Shown here: positions 44,249-53,691 of the stretch, in pieces
Layout of the letters: each line of letters begins with the position of its first letter
Numbering within the stretch: position 1 is the first letter of the stretch
Assembly: GCA_002706765.1 (NCBI GenBank)
Contig: PAJV01000076.1
Location: 248,001-312,000 of the forward strand
Length of the DNA stretch: 64,000 nt
Direction of reading: 5' to 3'
Source: Gimesia sp.
GTDB lineage: Bacteria; Planctomycetota; Planctomycetia; Planctomycetales; Planctomycetaceae
Made by a program: the position numbers and the translations under genes
The notes under the pieces: generated by a model
Seen by the model: only the letters and a program-made list of their open reading frames with translations
Told to the model about the DNA's origin: nothing
Databases searched by the model: none

Positions 44249-46810
44249 ATGGAAGAATCAGATCCTGGACAGATCATGGAATGTATCAAATCCTTCACTG
44301 AAGACTGTACAGTCGGGAGAGACAGACCACGCATGCCTTGCTTTACTCACCGCAGAACCAGATCACTTTCCCTGTCTGCTTGTGGATTGCTCCTGTGGGG
44401 AGTTCTATCCGGGCTCGTTACTGTCGCCGCTGAAACGAACAAAATCCCTGCCCGACAGGCAGGAAAAGCCCCTGTCGATTTTACGCAGGAAGTTCAACCT
44501 CTGCTGGCAAAACATTGTTATTCCTGCCATGGACCTGATGTACAGGAAGGCGGATTACGCCTGGATCAGAGTGAACTGGCATTCAAAAAGCTGGAATCAG
44601 AGGCGACGGCAGTCGTGCCACATCACCCGGAGCAGAGTGAGCTGATCGCGCGCATTACGTCGAAGGATGAAAGTCTGCAGATGCCTCCCGAGGGGGAGCG
44701 GCTTAAGCCGGAACAGATTGAAGTTCTCAAAAACTGGATTCAGCAGGGCGCGGAATGGAAGAAACACTGGGCGTTCCAGCCGCCTCAGCAGAACAGTCCC
44801 CCTGAAACCAGCCAGAGTCAGTGGGTCAAAAATCCGATCGATGCGTTTATCCTGTCCGGCCTGGAGAAAAAGGGGCTGTCCCCTGCTCCGCCCGCTGATC
44901 GAGTGGCGCTGATTCGTCGCGTCTGTTTTGATCTGACCGGCTTGCCTCCGACTCCGGAAGAAGTGGATCAGTTTGTGAATGATTCGTCTCCGGATGCTTA
45001 CGAAAAACTGGTAGATCGCCTGCTGGATTCCCCCCGATATGGAGAGCGCTGGGCGCGTCACTGGCTCGATCTGGTCCGTTATGCTGATACCAACAGTTTC
45101 GAAAGGGATGGCGCCAAACCCAATGCCTGGCGTTTTCGAGATTACGTCATCCGATCATTTAATGAGGACAAACCGTACAGTCAGTTTATCAAAGAGCAAC
45201 TGGCGGGTGACGAACTGGATCAGGTGACCAACGACACGATTATTGCGACCGGATATTACCGCCTGGGGCTCTGGGATGACGAGCCGGCAGATCCGCTTTT
45301 GAGTTACTACAATGAACTGGATGATATTGTTTCCACAACCAGCCAGGTCTTTCTCGGCCTGACATTAAACTGTGCCCGCTGCCACGAACATAAGATCGAT
45401 CCGGTTCCTCACGAAGACTACTATCGATTTATGGCGTTTTTCCATGGTCTGAATTCTTATGGAACGCGCGGCGATCAACTGTCGTTTAACCAGACGGATA
45501 TTACTGCACCCGAACTAGCGGCAAAGTACGCGAAATACGACCAGCAGAAAAACGATCTCAAGCACAGAATGCATGCGATTGAAGAAACAGCGATTAAAAA
45601 AATGCCCGGGGTTGACCAGCGGCGCTCGGAAACCCGTGAGCGGGGAAAACTGCTCAAAGAAAAACTGGCCGAGTATCTGGAACCGGATGAAAGTCAGGCT
45701 TACCAGGGGCTAAAGGAAAAGTTAAAGCAGCTGGAAGCCGACCGCAAAAAATTACCTCCACGGAAAGCGGCACTCAGCGTGAGGCGGAGTCTGAAAGCGC
45801 CGCGTGAAACCTTCGTGTTACTGCGGGGGAACCCGCATGTCCCTGGTGACAGGGTGGAACCAGGTTTTCCGGAACTCTTTGGTGAGACGGAAGCCATCAT
45901 TCCGAAACCAACGCAGGATCAGCAGACTTCAGGTAGACGACGGGTTCTGGCGGAGTGGATTGCCGATGAGAACAACATGCTGACATCGCGTGTCATTGTC
46001 AATCGGATCTGGCAGCATCATTTTGGTCGGGGGATCGTGCAATCGCCGAATAACTTCGGGCAACTGGGCGTGCCTCCCACGCATCCCGAACTCTTGGACT
46101 GGCTGGCCCTGGAATTCGTGAAAGGCGGTCAGCGATTTAAAGCATTTCATAAGTTGATTCTGATGTCGAATACGTATCAGATGTCGTCCCGGCACTCGGA
46201 ACAGGCGGCAGCCGTCGATCCGGCGAATGATCTGTTCTGGCGGTTTAACATGCGGCGATTGAGCGCAGAAGAAGTGCGTGATTCCATTCTGGCAGTGAAT
46301 GGTCGCCTGAATCTGAAAATGTATGGCCCTGGTTTTTATCCCTTGATTTCTCAGGAAGTGTTACAGGGGCAATCTCGACCGGGGGAAGGCTGGGGTGATT
46401 CCTCAGAAGAAGAACGGGCACGGCGAAGTATTTATATTTTCGTAAAACGCTCGCTGGTGACTCCCCTGCTCTTCAATTTTGACTTTGCAGATACTGACAG
46501 CAGCTGTGCGGTTCGCTTTGTGACTACGCAACCGGCTCAGGCTCTGAGCATGATAAACGGCCATTTTGTCAACCGACAGGCGGAACTGTTTGCAGACCGG
46601 CTGATTGAGGAAACGGGAACAGAGTATTCCAAGTTTGTCACACGGGCGATTCGCCTGGCTTATGGACGGGCGCCACAGCCAGGTGAAGTGGCTGACGCTG
46701 TGCAGCTGATTCAAAGATTGATGCAGAAACATTCCCTGAAAGAAAAACAGGCGCTCGATTATTTCTGTCTGACGGTTTTGAATCGGAATGAATTTGTCTA
46801 TCTGGATTAA
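44249..46810 (+). CDS. Planctomycete cytochrome c / DUF1549-DUF1553 protein
   Basis: An 853-residue protein. The order is: signal peptide, then a PSCyt1-type haem-binding segment (KHCYSCHGPD, CXXCH at about 90-94), DUF1549 (ADRVALIRRVCFDLTGLPPT, then WARHWLDLVRYADT), a charged coiled-coil linker, and DUF1553 (LAEWIADENNMLTSRVIVNR, then QLGVPPTHPELLDW). The start may be the ATG at 44333, which gives a more compact signal peptide (MPCFTHRRTRS). It is paired with the DUF1501 gene 71 bases downstream, the standard planctomycete pair, believed to act in periplasmic or surface redox and polymer degradation. Confidence 0.92.
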   Translation: MEESDPGQIMECIKSFTEDCTVGRDRPRMPCFTHRRTRSLSLSACGLLLWGVLSGLVTVAAETNKIPARQAGKAPVDFTQEVQPLLAKHCYSCHGPDVQEGGLRLDQSELAFKKLESEATAVVPHHPEQSELIARITSKDESLQMPPEGERLKPEQIEVLKNWIQQGAEWKKHWAFQPPQQNSPPETSQSQWVKNPIDAFILSGLEKKGLSPAPPADRVALIRRVCFDLTGLPPTPEEVDQFVNDSSPDAYEKLVDRLLDSPRYGERWARHWLDLVRYADTNSFERDGAKPNAWRFRDYVIRSFNEDKPYSQFIKEQLAGDELDQVTNDTIIATGYYRLGLWDDEPADPLLSYYNELDDIVSTTSQVFLGLTLNCARCHEHKIDPVPHEDYYRFMAFFHGLNSYGTRGDQLSFNQTDITAPELAAKYAKYDQQKNDLKHRMHAIEETAIKKMPGVDQRRSETRERGKLLKEKLAEYLEPDESQAYQGLKEKLKQLEADRKKLPPRKAALSVRRSLKAPRETFVLLRGNPHVPGDRVEPGFPELFGETEAIIPKPTQDQQTSGRRRVLAEWIADENNMLTSRVIVNRIWQHHFGRGIVQSPNNFGQLGVPPTHPELLDWLALEFVKGGQRFKAFHKLILMSNTYQMSSRHSEQAAAVDPANDLFWRFNMRRLSAEEVRDSILAVNGRLNLKMYGPGFYPLISQEVLQGQSRPGEGWGDSSEEERARRSIYIFVKRSLVTPLLFNFDFADTDSSCAVRFVTTQPAQALSMINGHFVNRQAELFADRLIEETGTEYSKFVTRAIRLAYGRAPQPGEVADAVQLIQRLMQKHSLKEKQALDYFCLTVLNRNEFVYLD

Positions 46811-46881
46811 AAGCGAATCAGGTTACTGAAACACAGCCTGAACATTGAATTACGAGACAATAGGCTTGAAGAGGATTAACA

Positions 46882-48369
46882 ATGGCTTTGGATAAACCTG
46901 CACATCAACAGAATGGACACGCACAATTCTGTCGTCGCACACGACGGGAGTTTTTGTGGGAAACCGGCGGCGGTTTTGCATCAGTGGCTTTAACCGGCTT
47001 GATGTCAGCAGATGGCTTTCTGAATTCACAGGCACTTGCCGCTGACGGGGTGAGTCGGTACCAGAATCCGCTGGCTCCCAAAGATCCTCACTTCAAACCG
47101 AAAGCGAAGAGTGTGATCTTTCTGTTTATGTACGGCGGGCCCAGCCACGTCGATACATTTGACCATAAACCCAAGCTGTATGGCCTGGATGGCAAGACGG
47201 TTTCTGTAAAAACCAAGGGGCGCGGCGGAGAAAAAAATGAAGGCCGCGTCGTAGGGCCGAAGTGGAAGTTCAAGCGGTATGGAGAATCAGGTCAGTGGGT
47301 TTCGGAACTGTTTCCCCATCTGGCAACCTGTGTTGACGACATTGCTTTTCTGAAATCGATGACTGCCGATTCGCCCATTCATGGATCAGCGATGTTGATG
47401 ATGAATTCCGGTCGCATCTTGAGCGGTTTTCCCAGTCTCGGTTCGTGGCTCAATTATGGACTGGGAACTGAGAATGAGAACCTGCCTGGTTACGTTGTGA
47501 TGCTGGATCCGACTGGTGGGCCCATCAGTGGCGCCAAAAACTGGTCCAGCGGTTTCATGCCGGCGACTTACCAGGGAACCACGATGCGTTCCAAAGGCGC
47601 GCCTCTGATTGATCTGCGTCGTCCGGAAGGCATGTCTAAAGCGGTACAGCGGGAACTGCTGGATGCTTTGAAAGCTGAGAATGAAAAACACGAAGCCACC
47701 CGTGCCGGAAACTCGGAACTGGCAGCGCGAATTGCGAGTTATGAACTGGCTTTCAAAATGCAGCAGCATGCTCCCGAAGCAGCGGATCTGGCTGCAGAGA
47801 CACAACAGACCCAGGAAATGTACGGTTTGAACAATCCACGCACCGCTGATTTTGGCAGTCGTTGTCTGCTGGCGCGTCGGCTCGTGGAACGGGGTGTGCG
47901 ATTTATTCAACTCTACTCAGGTGGAAACCATAACGATGCGAACTGGGATGCGCACGGTGACCTCGTAAAAAATCACAGCTTCCATGCGGGAAATACGGAT
48001 CAGCCAATTGCAGCATTGATTAAGGATTTAAAGGCCCGGGGACTGTTTGATGATACGATTATTGTCTGGGGTGGTGAATTTGGCAGGCAGCCCACCGCGG
48101 AATATGCGAAAGGAACCGGCCGCGATCACAACTCTGCCGGGTTCACAATGTGGACTGCCGGGGGCGGAATCAAAGGAGGAGTTTCAGTGGGGGCGACCGA
48201 TGAACTGGGGTCTGCAGCGGTCGAAAAACCGTTCCATGTCAAACGCCTGCATGCCACGATTCTGAACCAGATGGGCCTGGACCCCAACCGGCTTTCTTAC
48301 TTCTATGGCGGCCTTGATCAAAAGCTGGTCGGCGTCGAGCATACAGAGCCGATTCACGAGATCATTTAA
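46882..48369 (+). CDS. DUF1501 family protein with Tat signal
   Basis: A 495-residue protein. A twin-arginine signal (RRTRREFLW, about 18-26) is followed by a hydrophobic stretch and the alkaline-phosphatase-like fold of DUF1501: IFLFMYGGPSHVDTFDHKP near the N-terminus and IIVWGGEFGRQPTAEY, GRDHNSAGFTMW near the C-terminus, with Asp and His residues that could bind metals. Family function is unproved. It is co-directional with and probably co-transcribed with the DUF1549/1553 gene, and convergent with the sulfatase gene. Confidence 0.93.
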   Translation: MALDKPAHQQNGHAQFCRRTRREFLWETGGGFASVALTGLMSADGFLNSQALAADGVSRYQNPLAPKDPHFKPKAKSVIFLFMYGGPSHVDTFDHKPKLYGLDGKTVSVKTKGRGGEKNEGRVVGPKWKFKRYGESGQWVSELFPHLATCVDDIAFLKSMTADSPIHGSAMLMMNSGRILSGFPSLGSWLNYGLGTENENLPGYVVMLDPTGGPISGAKNWSSGFMPATYQGTTMRSKGAPLIDLRRPEGMSKAVQRELLDALKAENEKHEATRAGNSELAARIASYELAFKMQQHAPEAADLAAETQQTQEMYGLNNPRTADFGSRCLLARRLVERGVRFIQLYSGGNHNDANWDAHGDLVKNHSFHAGNTDQPIAALIKDLKARGLFDDTIIVWGGEFGRQPTAEYAKGTGRDHNSAGFTMWTAGGGIKGGVSVGATDELGSAAVEKPFHVKRLHATILNQMGLDPNRLSYFYGGLDQKLVGVEHTEPIHEII

Positions 48370-48402
48370 ACCTTGAGTACCGTTTGACGGTGTCCCTGCC
48401 CT

Positions 48403-49758
48403 TCAATCCGAGTTCTGACTCGCTTTGATCTGCTGCTGCATCCGTGCTGTTATTTTCGGATGCTGGTCTGCCAGATTATGCTGTTCTCCGATATCGGTTT
48501 CCAGATCATAGAGCTCCAGCGGCTTCTGTGGGCTGCTGCGGACCGCTTTCCACTTGCCCGCCCGCAGTGCTTCCTTCCCGCGATATTTCCAGAACAATGT
48601 TTCGTGAGTGGGTTGTGGTTTCCCGAGCAGCGTGGGGAGATAGGAGATGCCGTCGATGTTCTGCGGTGACTCGATTCCTGCAAGGTCACAGGCCGTGGGG
48701 AGGAAGTCCCAGAAGGCACTGATGTGATCTGTTGAAGTACCGGGCTTTATTTTTCCAGGCCATTTGGCGATCAATGGTACCCTGATTCCTCCCTCATACA
48801 GATCACGTTTAAAACCGCGCAAAGGACCGTTCGAGTTAAAGAATTCGACCTGATGTTTGCCTTCCTGGTGAGGACCATTATCAGATGTGAAGAAAATAAT
48901 GGTGTTGTCATCCAGTTTCAGTTCTTTGAGCAGCGCGACCAGGCTTCCCAGGTCCCGATCCAGTCGTGTGATCATGGCGGCGAAGCCTTTTTCAGGGGCG
49001 GGCCAGTCCCGATTGGCGTAGATGCCATACTCGGGGACTTCCATGCCATCCCCGACCGCGCGGCCCCCTTCATTGTTGGCATGCGGTATCGTGTAATGCG
49101 CCTGCAGGAAAAAAGGTCGTTGCGAATTCTGCCTGATGAACTGAAACGCTTCTTCCGTCAATAAGTCATGTGAATAGGTTTCGCGGGCGAGGGAGACTCG
49201 TTTCTGGGGGCCGACTTGATTTCCCGGCAGGACGACCTTCTGTTCGTTCCTCCAGAGAAATTCCGGATAATAATTGTGAGCATTTCCCTGGTCCAGATAA
49301 CCAAACCAGAAATCAAAGCCCTGTCGACTGGGAACCCCGCTGGTACGGTGTGGTCCCAGGGCCCATTTGCCTACCCCTCCTGTCGTGTAACCGGCGTCTT
49401 TTAAAAGGGAGGTGACTGTCGTTGTTCCTGCGGGAAAATGGTACTGTTCATTCTGACTGATGGGAGTGTGTCCGCTGTGCTGGCCGGTCAGTAAAACCAG
49501 GCGCGAAGGACGACAGACGGTATGCCCGGCATAGTGGTTCGTGAACAGCATACCCTCTTTGGCGAGTTGATCAATATTCGGAGTTTGAATTACTTCCTGC
49601 CCATAACAGCCCAGGTCCCCATAACCCAGGTCATCCGCCATAACGTAGATGATATTGGGAGTCTCGGCGGCATGAGCCACTCTTAACAAGGCAAGACTGA
49701 TAATGAAAACACCTGTAATCAAACACAGGAGACGCCGTGGGCTTATGAGATAATTCAT
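48403..49758 (-). CDS. Sulfatase (arylsulfatase A type), exported
   Basis: A 451-residue protein with a signal peptide ending near AHAAETPN. The metal-binding DD is at 42-43 (MADDLGYGDLGCYG) and the formylglycine site is CRPSR at residue 82 (HTVCRPSRLVLLTG), followed by GKWALG and FFTSDNGPH. It would desulfate sulfated glycans or similar esters in the periplasm or outside. It requires a formylglycine-generating enzyme from elsewhere. Located beside the PSCyt1/DUF1501 pair, consistent with polysaccharide use. Confidence 0.95.
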   Translation of the reverse strand: MNYLISPRRLLCLITGVFIISLALLRVAHAAETPNIIYVMADDLGYGDLGCYGQEVIQTPNIDQLAKEGMLFTNHYAGHTVCRPSRLVLLTGQHSGHTPISQNEQYHFPAGTTTVTSLLKDAGYTTGGVGKWALGPHRTSGVPSRQGFDFWFGYLDQGNAHNYYPEFLWRNEQKVVLPGNQVGPQKRVSLARETYSHDLLTEEAFQFIRQNSQRPFFLQAHYTIPHANNEGGRAVGDGMEVPEYGIYANRDWPAPEKGFAAMITRLDRDLGSLVALLKELKLDDNTIIFFTSDNGPHQEGKHQVEFFNSNGPLRGFKRDLYEGGIRVPLIAKWPGKIKPGTSTDHISAFWDFLPTACDLAGIESPQNIDGISYLPTLLGKPQPTHETLFWKYRGKEALRAGKWKAVRSSPQKPLELYDLETDIGEQHNLADQHPKITARMQQQIKASQNSD

Positions 49759-49802
49759 CAGGGACCTTCTGAAGTGAGAATTCGTATTCGGAAAGACATT
49801 TG

Positions 49803-50876
49803 TTATAACCCTGTTTTCAATTGAGAATGCTTTAACGCCGGAAATTCAACAATGACTTTGATGACACCATCCCGTCGATCCCGGAACAGTTCAAACGCCT
49901 GCTGGATGTCTGCCAGCGGGAACCGGTGAGTGATGATCGGCGTGACATCGATGCGACCTTCCGAGAGCCACTGCATTGCCAGGGGAAAATCGCGGTTGAA
50001 ATCAGGATTGATGCTGGAATGGATGGTGATATTTTTGAAGACCAGATCGCGCAGGCGTACCCCGTCGATTGTTTCCGGCGGGACACCAAACACAAGAATA
50101 CTGCCTGTTGGACGGCAGAGTTCGATACAGAGATTCAACTGCTGGTCGGCATGACCGACGGCTTCGATCACAATGTCAGGCAGTTCTCCTTTCAGAATTT
50201 CTCTCACCGCCTCAAGGGGATCTGTGTGCTGATTACAGATGGTGGCCGTCGCTCCCATGGAAGGACTGACCTGCAGCCGTGATTCAAGCAGGTCGATACC
50301 GATGACTTCGCGGGCCCCCATGTTGCTGAGAGCCGCATTCATCAATTGCCCCATCGGTCCCTGGCCGACGACGGCGACAGTCTTGTCCAGCAGGTTGGGA
50401 AGTTTTTTCAGAGCGAACAACGCCGTTCCCAGGGGTTGGGCCATCAAGGCATGCTCTTCGGGGATGTTGGTGGCGATGGGGATGGTCCGTGATTCATCCA
50501 GAATGAAGCGTTCCCGCAGTCCCTGTTGTATGATCGGGACTGCCAGAACCCGGTCCCCTGCTTTCCAGCGCTGACCGTTTGTGGCCGTCACTGTGCCGAT
50601 CATTTCATGGAGCGAGTGACCGATTTCGATTTCCCATTCATCACTGCCGATAAAGTAAGGTAAATCCGATCCACAGAGACAGGTCGTTTCCGGCTGAAAG
50701 ATAATTTCGCCGTGAGCAGACTCGGATCGGCTGGCTGGTGGCAGTACGGGTTCGGGGATCTCGATGAGTTCGATTTTTCCGGGAGCGACAAGATGGCTTG
50801 CTAACAACGAACTGGTCCTGAAAAAGGAGATGGCATGAATGTTCCTGAAAAAGAAGTCCCTTCTGGAAGCCGGCAT
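49803..50876 (-). CDS. Zinc-type medium-chain dehydrogenase
   Basis: A 357-residue frame, though the true start may be TTG at 50807 (behind AGGACC), giving about 334 residues. Catalytic zinc residues are in CLCGSDLPYF and in GHSLHEMIG, which differs from the usual GHE motif. The structural zinc loop with four Cys is absent. The nucleotide-binding segment is VVGQGPMGQLMNAALSNMGA. It resembles sorbitol or threonine-type dehydrogenases, substrate unknown. It is divergent from the Gfo/Idh gene, so the two may act on one sugar. Confidence 0.87.
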   Translation of the reverse strand: MPASRRDFFFRNIHAISFFRTSSLLASHLVAPGKIELIEIPEPVLPPASRSESAHGEIIFQPETTCLCGSDLPYFIGSDEWEIEIGHSLHEMIGTVTATNGQRWKAGDRVLAVPIIQQGLRERFILDESRTIPIATNIPEEHALMAQPLGTALFALKKLPNLLDKTVAVVGQGPMGQLMNAALSNMGAREVIGIDLLESRLQVSPSMGATATICNQHTDPLEAVREILKGELPDIVIEAVGHADQQLNLCIELCRPTGSILVFGVPPETIDGVRLRDLVFKNITIHSSINPDFNRDFPLAMQWLSEGRIDVTPIITHRFPLADIQQAFELFRDRRDGVIKVIVEFPALKHSQLKTGL

Positions 50877-50979
50877 GCGGAACGGGTATAGTAATATAAA
50901 ATATACGATATAGCTTCAATTGCAATGTTGAGCCGCTGAGCTGCTTCAGCAAACTATCAGATGATTCAGGGGACGAAGA

Positions 50980-52014
50980 ATGGAGAAGCGGATCACAGTT
51001 GCTGTGTTGACGAATGAAACGGGAGCGCATTTAAGTGCTTACTTTACGGCGTTAAAAGAGATAAAGGCAGTGAAGAATGTGGTATTGTCAGATCCGGGAC
51101 AGACACAGGCGGAAGCGGCGCGAAGTCAGCTCGGTTCGAAACTGACTGCCGTATATGATCAACCCGAAACTCTGTTTCAGCAGGAAAAACCGGATCTGGC
51201 ACTGGTGACAATGCAGGCCAGACAGGCCCCGCAGGCCATAAACCTGGCATTGGAGAATGGCTGTCATGTATTTTCTGAGAAGCCGGCATGTCTGAGTGTG
51301 CAGCAGTTTGAGCCTCTGGTTCAGAAGGCGGAAAGCAAACATCTGCATTTATCACTGGCGCTGGCGAATCGCATGAATCCCGAGATTCTGTTTGCCCGGT
51401 CTTTGATTCAGGGAGGTTCGCTGGGAAAAATCTACGGCGTGGAAATGACGCTGCTGGCAGATCAGACGCGGCTGGCAAGACCCGCCTATCACAAAAGCTG
51501 GTATGCCCACAAGGATCAGGCAGGCGGGGGCTTTTTATCGTGGCTGGGGATTCACTGGATTGATCTGTCGATGTATCTGACGGAATCATCCATTACCGAT
51601 GTGGCAGGGTTTACAGCTCTGGTGGGGGGACAACCGATTGATGTGGAAGACTCGGCAGCATTTTCGTTTCGTTACGCTGCCGGATTTCTGGGAACTTTGA
51701 CCGCGGGTTATTATTTGAAGCAGGGTTACCAGTCGATGATTAAAATCTGGGGGAGTCAAGGCTGGCTGGAGATGCTGCCTTTTGAAGAACGGCATCTGGA
51801 ATGGACGTTGAATCACAATGGCAAAACGTTGAAATTTGATAAATCGACTGAGCCCCGTGGTTATACTCCTGCTGTCGAGAAAGCAGTTTCAGCTGTGGCG
51901 AATGATCAGGACCCCCTGTTGACCAGCCGCGAGAGTTTGAGAATCATTCGAACCATCTACGCGTGCTACGAGGCAGCGCAGACCGGTAAATCACAGGCGA
52001 TTCCTCAAAGCTGA
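50980..52014 (+). CDS. Gfo/Idh/MocA family oxidoreductase
   Basis: A 344-residue NAD(P)-dependent sugar or inositol oxidoreductase. The N-terminal Rossmann domain (ITVAVLTNETGAHLSAYFTA) lacks the strict GxGxxG. The EKPA motif is at about 100-103 (FSEKPACLS), and the C-terminal domain includes GGFLSWLGIHWIDLSMYL with the likely catalytic His. Cytoplasmic. It is divergent from the zinc dehydrogenase with 103 bases between the annotated starts. The substrate cannot be named. Confidence 0.92.
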   Translation: MEKRITVAVLTNETGAHLSAYFTALKEIKAVKNVVLSDPGQTQAEAARSQLGSKLTAVYDQPETLFQQEKPDLALVTMQARQAPQAINLALENGCHVFSEKPACLSVQQFEPLVQKAESKHLHLSLALANRMNPEILFARSLIQGGSLGKIYGVEMTLLADQTRLARPAYHKSWYAHKDQAGGGFLSWLGIHWIDLSMYLTESSITDVAGFTALVGGQPIDVEDSAAFSFRYAAGFLGTLTAGYYLKQGYQSMIKIWGSQGWLEMLPFEERHLEWTLNHNGKTLKFDKSTEPRGYTPAVEKAVSAVANDQDPLLTSRESLRIIRTIYACYEAAQTGKSQAIPQS

Positions 52015-52030
52015 ATGGCGTGTCTATTGA

Positions 52031-52528
52031 TTAAATGTATTCGTCGTCGTCTTTCAGATCTTTCTCAGTGATGATGCGATGGCCCTGCTCTGTTAAAGTT
52101 CTGATCCCCAGATCGATATCATCGACACATAACGCGATGGCACCTCTGCCGTGTCTGCGATAAAGCAGCGGGTAGGTGTAATCGATGTTGACTTCAGCCT
52201 GCAGCAGCGAAAGACAGATACGCATGAAAGGCTGTGTGTCATCGGGAAGCTCGACACCGATCAGGTCTTTTTCAAAGAAGGTGTAATTGGAGAGTTCAAA
52301 TATCTCCCGGGCGTGTTCGTAATTATCCAGCACGATCCGACTCATTGCCACGTCGACCGAATCCACCGTACTTAAAGCGATGATTCTGAGATCAAATTTT
52401 TCCAGCAGTTTTAAGAGTTGATGGAGATACCCGACCCGGTTTTCCATAAACACACAAAATTGTCGCAGGCAAGGCCACTCTTTGCCTGGTTCCCCGGTGG
52501 GGTAGGAAGATTGATCTTCGAATTCCAT
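52031..52528 (-). CDS. ACT-domain protein, acetolactate-synthase-regulatory-like
   Basis: A 165-residue protein. The first ACT unit is visible as CVFMENRVGYLHQLLKLLEK followed by FDLRIIALSTVDSVDVAMSR; a second ACT-like unit may follow (FMRICLSLLQAEVNIDYTYP). Planctomycete members of this group are often annotated as acetolactate synthase subunits, but no catalytic gene is nearby, so it is better described as an ACT-domain sensor, probably binding amino acids. It has its own promoter region and is convergent with the Gfo/Idh gene. Confidence 0.75.
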   Translation of the reverse strand: MEFEDQSSYPTGEPGKEWPCLRQFCVFMENRVGYLHQLLKLLEKFDLRIIALSTVDSVDVAMSRIVLDNYEHAREIFELSNYTFFEKDLIGVELPDDTQPFMRICLSLLQAEVNIDYTYPLLYRRHGRGAIALCVDDIDLGIRTLTEQGHRIITEKDLKDDDEYI

Positions 52529-52767
52529 CTATTATTCTCTCCACGATGTAAATAAATCAGGATTGAAAGATGGCACAGAACATCAATCGAACCTGAACTT
52601 GCAATGTGACAGGAACCAGAACTAAGGGCTCTCATCAAGTTCTTATCTACCGGCAATTTAAGAAAATAACCCGATAGCGTCAATAAGAGGTCTATTCTCC
52701 TGTTCCGTAAGCGGGTAAATAAAACTTCGCGGGTCATATTCCTCTGGTATGAAGCGGGGAGATATTT

Positions 52768-53448
52768 ATGATGCGAGGGAGAAATATGGACGATGTTCCA
52801 GTTCGCACTTTTTTCATCACCCTGAATTCAGGAGCCTTTGCCTTGATACGTACTTTTCTGTTCGATATGGGGAATGTGCTCGCTTTTTTTTCACATGATA
52901 AGATGTGTGAACAGATGGGGGGGCTGTGTGGCAGGTCCGGCGCGGAAATTCAGAATCTGCTGATTGAATCCGGAATCCAGTGGGAATACGAACGGGGCAG
53001 GCTTTCTCCTGCTGAATTTCACAGCTGGTTTGAGCAGACGGTAGGGCAATCCGTCGATATTCAGGCGCTGCAGACTGCTGGTTCGGACATTTTTGAACTC
53101 AACAGTACCATCATCCCGGTATTAGATGCATTAAAAACTCAGGGATATCGACTGGTGCTTCTCTCAAATACGTGTGTATCTCACTTTGAGTTCATCTGGA
53201 ATGAATTTGAAGTTCTGCAGCGATTTGATGACTATGTGACTTCCTACACTGCCGGTGCCATCAAACCGGAACCCGCCATTTTCCAATGTGCCCTGAAAAA
53301 AATCCAGTGTGCTCCTGAGGAAGCCTTCTATACAGATGATATCGTCGAATATATCAGTCAGGCGCGCCTGCTGGGGATGCAGGCAGAAGTCTTCACGGAT
53401 ACCGAGACGCTGATTTCGCAACTGGCCCGGCGGGAGATCGTGGTCTGA
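52768..53448 (+). CDS. HAD superfamily hydrolase (phosphatase-like)
   Basis: 226 residues. HAD motif I is FLFDMGNVLAFF, with the second Asp replaced by Asn-Val (DMGNV, as is common in the YihX-type subgroup). Motif II is VLLSNTC, motif III AIKPEPAIF, and motif IV AFYTDDIVEYI. It resembles alpha-D-glucose-1-phosphatase-type HAD-IA proteins. The first ~25 residues before the fold are unusual, and a TTG near 52842 (LIRTFLF) is an alternative start. GGAGA precedes the ATG at 52768. Substrate unknown. Confidence 0.9.
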   Translation: MMRGRNMDDVPVRTFFITLNSGAFALIRTFLFDMGNVLAFFSHDKMCEQMGGLCGRSGAEIQNLLIESGIQWEYERGRLSPAEFHSWFEQTVGQSVDIQALQTAGSDIFELNSTIIPVLDALKTQGYRLVLLSNTCVSHFEFIWNEFEVLQRFDDYVTSYTAGAIKPEPAIFQCALKKIQCAPEEAFYTDDIVEYISQARLLGMQAEVFTDTETLISQLARREIVV

Positions 53449-53691
53449 GCAGATCCGATCTGAGTTCCGATCCGTCTTTTCTAATGCTGCAAAACACGAT
53501 TTTGTAATTTACAGAATGTTCAGCATTCTTAACTGCTGCTCCCCTTCAGTCTCGGGTTTTGAGCAGTGTCATCCATTCTTTGGAACGTTGTTTGCGGTAT
53601 GAATTCGCGAGCTTTCGAGGTGCGCCTCGAGATCCCTCGATTTTCAACGTAAATTTAGTGTTTGTCGTTCGTTTCAATAGTGGAATGCGTT